This document shows, one piece after another, positions 39,643 to 44,597 of a stretch of 44,597 nucleotides of DNA; position 1 is the stretch's first letter, and every line of letters starts with the position of its first letter. The stretch comes from Aphodousia faecalis (lineage in GTDB: Bacteria > Pseudomonadota > Gammaproteobacteria > Burkholderiales > Burkholderiaceae_F), in assembly GCA_018712705.1 (NCBI GenBank), contig DVGM01000061.1:1-44597 (forward strand), read 5' to 3'. The notes below the pieces were generated by a model. The model saw only the letters and a program-made list of their open reading frames with translations. It ran no database searches and was not told where the DNA came from. Position numbers and translations under genes: made by a program.

Positions 39643-40537
39643 TAAAAAAATTATCCCCATCATCGAAGACAGCGCCATTGTCATTGAAAATGACTTGGAT
39701 ACACCTGTCAATGAAGAAAAAAAGAGCAAAAAATCTGTCGCCGAAAAAAAGAATGAAAAACGCATCATGCGCCTGGCCGGAAAAGCTATCGCAGAATTCG
39801 GCATGATTGAAGGCGGCGACAAAGTCATGGTTTGCATGTCCGGCGGCAAAGACAGTTACGTGTTGCTTGACGTTTTGATGAAACTTCAAAAAAGGGCTCC
39901 TGTTCCTTTTGAATTAATCGCCCTAAATGTTGATCAACATCTGCCGAACTTTCCCAAAGAGGTTATTCCCAACTATCTGGAAAAGATTGGTGTGCCCTAC
40001 CATATCGAAGATCAAGACACGTGGTCAATTGTCAAGCGCGTCATACCGGAAGGAAGAAATGTCTGTTCAGTCTGTTCACGCCTTCGTCGGGGGATTATTT
40101 ATCGAGTTGCCAAAGAACTTGGGGTTACAAAAATCGCACTGGGTCACCACATGGATGACATCGTCAGCACATTGCTGCTGAACATGTTTTACGGTGGAAG
40201 ACTCAAAGGAATGCCTCCCATTTTAAGAAGTGATGACGGCCAAAACGTCATCATTCGACCGCTAGCCTATGTTCGGGAATATGAAATCGAGCGTTGGATC
40301 AAGTACCGTGACTACCCGATTATTTCGAAAGAAATTTGTCGGAAAATTGAAAATAAAAAACGGGCTGAAATCAAAGCTCTAATGCGTGAATGGGATCAAA
40401 AATACGACAGTCGAATCTACAACATCCTTATGAGTATGACTCGCGTAGCCCCTTCTCATTTGATGGATAAATCCATCTACGACTTCAAAGCACTGATCCC
40501 GGATGCTTTGAAAGACAAATCTGTTGAGGAACTCTAG
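39635..40537 (+). CDS. ttcA: tRNA 2-thiocytidine biosynthesis protein TtcA
   Basis: TtcA thiolates C32 of some tRNAs using a [4Fe-4S] cluster and ATP. The 300-residue protein has the PP-loop M-S-G-G-K-D-S near residue 69 and C-S-V-C-S-R-L-R-R-G near residue 145. The motif L-G-H-H-M-D-D-I follows, and a third cysteine in K-E-I-C completes the cluster ligands. The N terminus carries an acidic then Lys-rich extension of about 45 residues before R-L-A-G-K-A-I. The start overlaps folB. Its TAG stop shares the CTAG palindrome with the stop of convergent rsmI, so there is no room for an intergenic terminator. Confidence 0.95.
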   Translation: MTDKKIIPIIEDSAIVIENDLDTPVNEEKKSKKSVAEKKNEKRIMRLAGKAIAEFGMIEGGDKVMVCMSGGKDSYVLLDVLMKLQKRAPVPFELIALNVDQHLPNFPKEVIPNYLEKIGVPYHIEDQDTWSIVKRVIPEGRNVCSVCSRLRRGIIYRVAKELGVTKIALGHHMDDIVSTLLLNMFYGGRLKGMPPILRSDDGQNVIIRPLAYVREYEIERWIKYRDYPIISKEICRKIENKKRAEIKALMREWDQKYDSRIYNILMSMTRVAPSHLMDKSIYDFKALIPDALKDKSVEEL

Positions 40538-41442
40538 GCATTTTCCTTTTCGGACAAAAGCCAGCGATAGATTTCATCACGTGTGCTGCCGACGATTTTG
40601 GCCGCTGTTGCAGCGGCTTTAGATGCTGACATTGCCGAAGCCAGCGCACGAATCCATTTTTTGTCCTTTTCGTTAAGTTGAAAGGTTTCGGACTGAGGTG
40701 CGACATCAACCAAAATCACATATTCGCCCCTCGGTTCATGATGTTGCGACCATGCACAAAGTTCTTTGGCTGGCATCACAGAGAAGGTTTCAAATTTTTT
40801 AGTCAACTCTCTTGCCACAACAATGCGCCTTTCAGGCTGTGCCAGTTCTCCTAAATCACTGAGAACATCTTTAATTCGGTGAGGCGCTTCATATAAAACA
40901 AAACTATCCGCCTGTCCGACAAGAGAACTCAATGCCTCGTGTCTAGCCTTGGTTTGTGGTGGCAAGAAACCCACAAAATGGAAACCTGCAGGCTCTAAAC
41001 CTGCCGCTGACAAAGCTGTAATAACAGCGCTTGCCCCAGGAATCGGAATGACGCGGAACCCATGTTTAATCACTTCCCGAACGAGTCTGGCTCCCGGATC
41101 TGAAACCGCCGGTGTTCCCGCGTCCGTCACCATGGCTACTTTTTCGCCCTTTTGCAGTCGTTCAATTATCATATGGGACTGAGCAATTTCATTGTGTTCC
41201 CGAACACTTACAGTCGGAACAGAAATAGAAAATCGCTCTAAAAGTTTTTTGGTTTCTCGTGTATCTTCGGCTGCGATAATATCTGCGCCAGCGAGTACCC
41301 ATAGTGCCCTGAGAGTAATATCGGCGGCATTTCCTATCGGAAGACCCACAACATACAATGTGGAGTCAGGAAGGGTCTGTGACTCGAGACCAGCCATTTG
41401 CATTAATAGTTGTTCCGACCATTGATTAGATTTGGATTGCAT
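40534..41442 (-). CDS. rsmI: 16S rRNA (cytidine(1402)-2'-O)-methyltransferase RsmI
   Basis: RsmI 2'-O-methylates C1402 in the 16S rRNA decoding centre. The 302-residue protein has the tetrapyrrole-methylase-like fold signatures L-Y-V-V-G-L-P-I-G-N-A-A-D-I-T-L-R-A, A-E-D-T-R-E-T-K-K-L-L, V-T-D-A-G-T-P-A-V-S-D-P-G and I-P-G-A-S-A-V. A C-terminal helical region ends W-L-L-S-E-K. The first ~25 residues precede the usual family start; a methionine at residue 14 (ATG at 41403) could be the true start. As annotated, its start codon is one base from the divergent lpoA-like GTG, and its stop overlaps that of ttcA. Confidence 0.94.
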   Translation of the reverse strand: MQSKSNQWSEQLLMQMAGLESQTLPDSTLYVVGLPIGNAADITLRALWVLAGADIIAAEDTRETKKLLERFSISVPTVSVREHNEIAQSHMIIERLQKGEKVAMVTDAGTPAVSDPGARLVREVIKHGFRVIPIPGASAVITALSAAGLEPAGFHFVGFLPPQTKARHEALSSLVGQADSFVLYEAPHRIKDVLSDLGELAQPERRIVVARELTKKFETFSVMPAKELCAWSQHHEPRGEYVILVDVAPQSETFQLNEKDKKWIRALASAMSASKAAATAAKIVGSTRDEIYRWLLSEKENA

Positions 41443-41443
41443 C

Positions 41444-42727
41444 GTGAGAACTCGTTCTATTATCCGTTTTCTTTGTTTGGCTATTGTAGCGAGCTTTAGC
41501 TCGCTGAGCTCAGCTCAACAAGCTGTCTCTTTTGCTGTTTCTGAATCAGGCTTTGTGCCCACAACCTCCGAACAAAAGTTAAAGATAGCTGTATTAATGC
41601 CGCAAGTTGATAATCCTCTAACCGTCTTTGCTAATTCAATTGTCAACGGTATCAAGGCCGAGAATTCGCAACAATCCTCTCCGTATGAAATCATCCTGTT
41701 GCCAAGAAAAGCGGGGCAAAGCGCCTTATCTCACTTGCAGGATGCCGCTTTGATGGGGGCAGTAGCAGCGATAGGACCAGTGAGTCGCGATGATGTCAAT
41801 GAAATTTCTCTTTTGCCGTTTTTGCCGCTTCCGGTCGTTTCATTAAATTTGCCGCAAAATGGCGTCTCTTCACCGGAATTGATGATGAATTACTCTCTTT
41901 CACAAGAAGAAGAGGCTAAACAAATCACATCCATCGCCATTAAAGCTCTTCCCATCGGTACCGATGGCGTTATTCCCAGTGTCGCTATTTTTGAAGCGGA
42001 CTCTCCGCTGGAGCACCGAATCGCCGATACGTATGCCAAACAATTACAGGCAGCCAATATCCCCTTTACTCGGCAGACACTAACTGAAGAGCTCATGGCT
42101 CAATCCAAGTTTTACAGCATCGAAAACAGCTCTATTCCCAAGCCGACTCTTGAAAAATTGCCGGATGCGACTGAAGATCCTTATGGCTATCAACGCGTAA
42201 AGTTGCGCAATGAACGTTTGATGTCACAATACAGAGCAAAAGTCGAATTTGAAGAAGCTCCCTATCAGGCCGCTTTTTTGGTCATGGACGCTCGAACGGC
42301 GGCTCTCGTAAAGCCCCGCCTTCCACGAACAACACGAGTATGGGGCACAAGCATGATTAATCCTGGCAATCCGGAACAAAGCGTTACAGCTTCGCTGACC
42401 TATGACCTTCAAAACGCCGGTTTTGTCGACTCCCCTTTGGTTGTTCGTTACAACGATGCTGATTTCAAGGCAAGTTTTGGTGTTAATCCGCCCGCCTCTT
42501 TACTTGAACGCAGACTTTTTGCTTTTGGTGTTGATGCCTATCGTTTAGCTTGCGTTTGGATGAAATGGCAACCGGACATCCATATGGATGGAACGACAGG
42601 CACGTTATCGTTCAGACAAGGACTAACAGCCAATGTTGAACGTATTGCCCAGCCTGCCATGATTTTAAAAGGGAAAATTGAAACGCTAACTGCTGAGCAA
42701 CTTGCCCAACCTCTACAACGCCCATAA
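41444..42727 (+). CDS. LppC/LpoA-like periplasmic protein (penicillin-binding protein activator family)
   Basis: This 427-residue protein resembles the LppC/LpoA family, which has a type I periplasmic-binding-protein fold and in E. coli activates PBP1a from the outer membrane. The N-terminal signal (GTG start, R-T-R-S-I-I-R-F-L-C-L-A-I-V-A-S-F) ends around S-S-A-Q-Q without a lipobox cysteine, so it appears to be soluble in the periplasm, unlike lipoprotein LpoA. Core features are I-A-V-L-M-P-Q near residue 48 and A-A-I-G-P-V-S-R-D-D. Two further blocks are A-A-F-L-V-M-D-A-R-T-A-A-L-V-K-P and the C-terminal M-D-G-T-T-G-T-L-S-F. The rsmI-lppC divergent arrangement supports the family call. Function in PBP activation is inferred. 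Confidence 0.7.
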   Translation: MRTRSIIRFLCLAIVASFSSLSSAQQAVSFAVSESGFVPTTSEQKLKIAVLMPQVDNPLTVFANSIVNGIKAENSQQSSPYEIILLPRKAGQSALSHLQDAALMGAVAAIGPVSRDDVNEISLLPFLPLPVVSLNLPQNGVSSPELMMNYSLSQEEEAKQITSIAIKALPIGTDGVIPSVAIFEADSPLEHRIADTYAKQLQAANIPFTRQTLTEELMAQSKFYSIENSSIPKPTLEKLPDATEDPYGYQRVKLRNERLMSQYRAKVEFEEAPYQAAFLVMDARTAALVKPRLPRTTRVWGTSMINPGNPEQSVTASLTYDLQNAGFVDSPLVVRYNDADFKASFGVNPPASLLERRLFAFGVDAYRLACVWMKWQPDIHMDGTTGTLSFRQGLTANVERIAQPAMILKGKIETLTAEQLAQPLQRP

Positions 42728-42734
42728 ATCATTT

Positions 42735-44567
42735 ATGACTACCTTGTTGACACTTCAGGACGCCGAATTAGCTTTCGGCGATCAGCCCCTTTTAGATCAC
42801 GCCAACCTCACCGTGATGGACGGTGAGAGAATTGGTGTCATCGGACGCAATGGCACGGGAAAAAGCTCTCTTTTGCGTGTTATCGCCGGAGCAGACAAAC
42901 TTGATGATGGCTCTAAAACGGTCATGGATGGACTGGGAATTGCCTATGTTGAGCAGGAACCCTTTTTACCTGAAGCCAATACACTCAGAGAATCTCTCAT
43001 TTTGCGTGGAAAACTTAACGAAGAAAATGATGAGCAGATAAAGTGGCGGCAAATTGCACGGCTTGATGAGTACTTACATCGTTTTGAACTTGACGGTGAC
43101 AGACCTCTGCAGGGAGCCAGCGGAGGAGAGAAAAAACGCGCCGCTTTAGCACTCGCTTTTACCCAAAACAAAGATCTCCTTCTTTTGGATGAACCGACCA
43201 ATCATTTGGATATTGATGCCATTTTGATTCTGGAAGAGTTAATTAAATCAGAATATCGAGGCTCTAAATCTTTAATGGTGATCACTCATGACAGAGCGTT
43301 CTTGGACTCTGTCAGCACCCGCATTATTGAGTTGGATCGAGGGGTTCTCAGAAGTTACCCCGGAAATTTCGAAGCGTATGAAAACCGAAAAGAACAGGAA
43401 CTGGCAGCTGAAGATATTGCTCGCAGAAAATTTGATAAGTTTTGGGCTCAAGAAGAAGTCTGGATACGAAAAGGGATTGAAGCGCGAAGAACCAGAAACG
43501 AAGGTCGGGTAAGGCGACTGGAGCGCTTGCGTGAAGAGCGTGCCGCCAGACGAGATCGTTTGGGACAAATCAATCTCAATATTGATGCCGGCATGAAAAG
43601 CGGCAAAATTGTGGCTGAGTTGGAAAAGGTCTGCTTGTCTTTTGGCGATAAAGTCATTGTCAAAGATTTGAATTTCAGGTTATTGAGAGGAGACCGTTTA
43701 GGTTTAGTCGGTCACAATGGTGTTGGTAAAAGTACTTTGATTTCTCTTATTTTGGGGAAACGTCAACCTGACAGCGGAACAATCAAACTGGGAACCAACC
43801 TGCAAATCGCTTATTTTGACCAACTGCGAGCCCAATTAGATCCCAATAAAACCGTGGCCGAAACCATTTCACCGGGTAGTGAGTGGATTGAAGTGGGCGG
43901 CTCAAAGAAACACATCATGGCCTACCTTGGCGATTTTCTCTTTCCGCCAAGAAGAGCCAATGTTCCGGTTTCCAATTTATCCGGAGGCGAACGCAACCGT
44001 CTGCTTCTCGCTCGGTTATTCGCTCTACCGGCCAATTTGCTTGTGTTAGACGAACCGACTAACGATCTGGATATCGATTCCTTGGAGTTACTTGAGCAAA
44101 CACTCCAAAACTATCCCGGCACTCTGATTCTTGTCAGTCATGATCGAAGATTTCTGGACAATGTTGTAACGGAAGTTTTGGCTCCCGAAGACAATGGCCT
44201 TTGGCGGGAATATGTTGGCGGCTACTCGGATTGGCAACACTACAAACCCAAAGCAGAGTCAGTAGTTAAAAAGGCTGAAACCGTTGACAAAGTTGTACCG
44301 AAAAAGCCTAAACAGAGCAAAGTTAAATTGAGCTACAAAGAAAACAAAGAATTGGAGACATTGCCTGAACACTTGATGCAGTTGGAAGCCAAGCGAGACG
44401 AGTTAATTTCGTCAATGAACGCTCCTGACTATTACACCAACCATAACGCCCAAGAGATTAAAGAACAAACGGAGCTCCTTCAAAACTTAGAAGCGCAAAT
44501 TAATCAGGGCTACCAACGTTGGGAAGAACTTGAAAATAAAAGAACTTTTATCGAAAGTACTAAGTAA
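42735..44567 (+). CDS. uup: ABC-F family ATPase Uup
   Basis: Uup is a soluble tandem ABC ATPase of the ABC-F class, linked to ribosome function and to suppression of transposon precise excision. The 610-residue protein from ATG 42735 has two nucleotide-binding domains. Walker A is G-R-N-G-T-G-K-S-S and G-H-N-G-V-G-K-S-T; the signatures are A-S-G-G-E-K-K-R-A and L-S-G-G-E-R-N-R-L; Walker B is L-L-L-D-E-P-T-N-H-L-D and L-V-L-D-E-P-T-N-D-L-D. An interdomain linker (about 235-300) is Arg-rich, and a C-terminal coiled coil (about 530-610) is the DNA-binding domain in E. coli Uup. It follows the LpoA-like gene by seven bases. No terminator is visible before the window end. Confidence 0.94.
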   Translation: MTTLLTLQDAELAFGDQPLLDHANLTVMDGERIGVIGRNGTGKSSLLRVIAGADKLDDGSKTVMDGLGIAYVEQEPFLPEANTLRESLILRGKLNEENDEQIKWRQIARLDEYLHRFELDGDRPLQGASGGEKKRAALALAFTQNKDLLLLDEPTNHLDIDAILILEELIKSEYRGSKSLMVITHDRAFLDSVSTRIIELDRGVLRSYPGNFEAYENRKEQELAAEDIARRKFDKFWAQEEVWIRKGIEARRTRNEGRVRRLERLREERAARRDRLGQINLNIDAGMKSGKIVAELEKVCLSFGDKVIVKDLNFRLLRGDRLGLVGHNGVGKSTLISLILGKRQPDSGTIKLGTNLQIAYFDQLRAQLDPNKTVAETISPGSEWIEVGGSKKHIMAYLGDFLFPPRRANVPVSNLSGGERNRLLLARLFALPANLLVLDEPTNDLDIDSLELLEQTLQNYPGTLILVSHDRRFLDNVVTEVLAPEDNGLWREYVGGYSDWQHYKPKAESVVKKAETVDKVVPKKPKQSKVKLSYKENKELETLPEHLMQLEAKRDELISSMNAPDYYTNHNAQEIKEQTELLQNLEAQINQGYQRWEELENKRTFIESTK

Positions 44568-44597
44568 TAACCCATCTCATTTATAAAAAATATCTAA

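Noticed and set aside
1..44597. CRISPR arrays, prophage genes, tRNA or rRNA genes
   Set aside because: No regularly spaced repeats, phage structural genes or cloverleaf/rRNA sequences were noticed on reading the window.

Overview
This 44.6 kb window looks like an ordinary chromosomal segment of a betaproteobacterium. Gene content and order (divergent secB-rhodanese and gpmA-envC-ctpA, paired LpxL-type acyltransferases divergent from metK, ahcY behind an S-adenosylhomocysteine riboswitch, a single-cysteine DksA, ftsEX followed by rpoH) point to Burkholderiales. The moderate GC content by eye suggests a Sutterellaceae-like gut lineage (Parasutterella/Sutterella/Turicimonas type). The family-level placement is inference; no database search was possible.

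Layout. 1-4.9 kb: the end of pth, a DUF523/TudS-like protein, ychF, a small XRE regulator and an AsmA-family protein. 4.9-11.5 kb: ftsY on the minus strand, then rsmD-coaD-ppx-ftsE-ftsX-rpoH-trmL tightly packed on the plus strand. 11.5-15.1 kb (minus): a NarX/NarL-like two-component pair, secB and a membrane rhodanese without its catalytic cysteine. 15.3-23.7 kb (plus): gpmA, an EnvC-like amidase activator, a CtpA protease, a metallophosphoesterase, a solitary FtsK-like motor ATPase, a HAD nucleotidase and sppA. 23.8-28.5 kb (minus): dksA, a COG0523 metal-chaperone GTPase, rlmI and two lipid A acyltransferases. 28.5-36 kb: a SAM-cycle and one-carbon region with metK, nitroreductase, trpS, ahcY and 5-formyltetrahydrofolate cyclo-ligase (fthC), interrupted by a group II intron. 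36-44.6 kb: slt, cca, folB, ttcA, rsmI (minus), an LpoA/LppC-like protein and uup.

Three points stand out. (1) The metK leader (28,501-28,632) folds into two hairpins. A loop of the second is complementary to the metK Shine-Dalgarno region, and a competing nearby segment can pair with the same bases; I do not match it to a SAM riboswitch class I know. (2) A 1,864 bp group II intron (33,599-35,462, minus) sits within the last sense codon of fthC, seven bases after a strong hairpin. Splicing would restore fthC with its native stop. The hairpin appears to be the ahcY terminator, now displaced by almost 1.9 kb. (3) A stand-alone soluble FtsK-lineage ATPase lies between housekeeping genes without obvious mobile-element partners.

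The genes fall into several functional groups. Envelope and division: FtsEX with the EnvC-like activator, CtpA, Slt, LpoA-like, AsmA and the LpxL pair. RNA modification and translation: Pth, RsmD, TrmL, RlmI, TtcA, RsmI, Cca, TrpS, Uup, YchF. SAM cycle: MetK, AhcY, FthC, with RNA-level control of at least ahcY.
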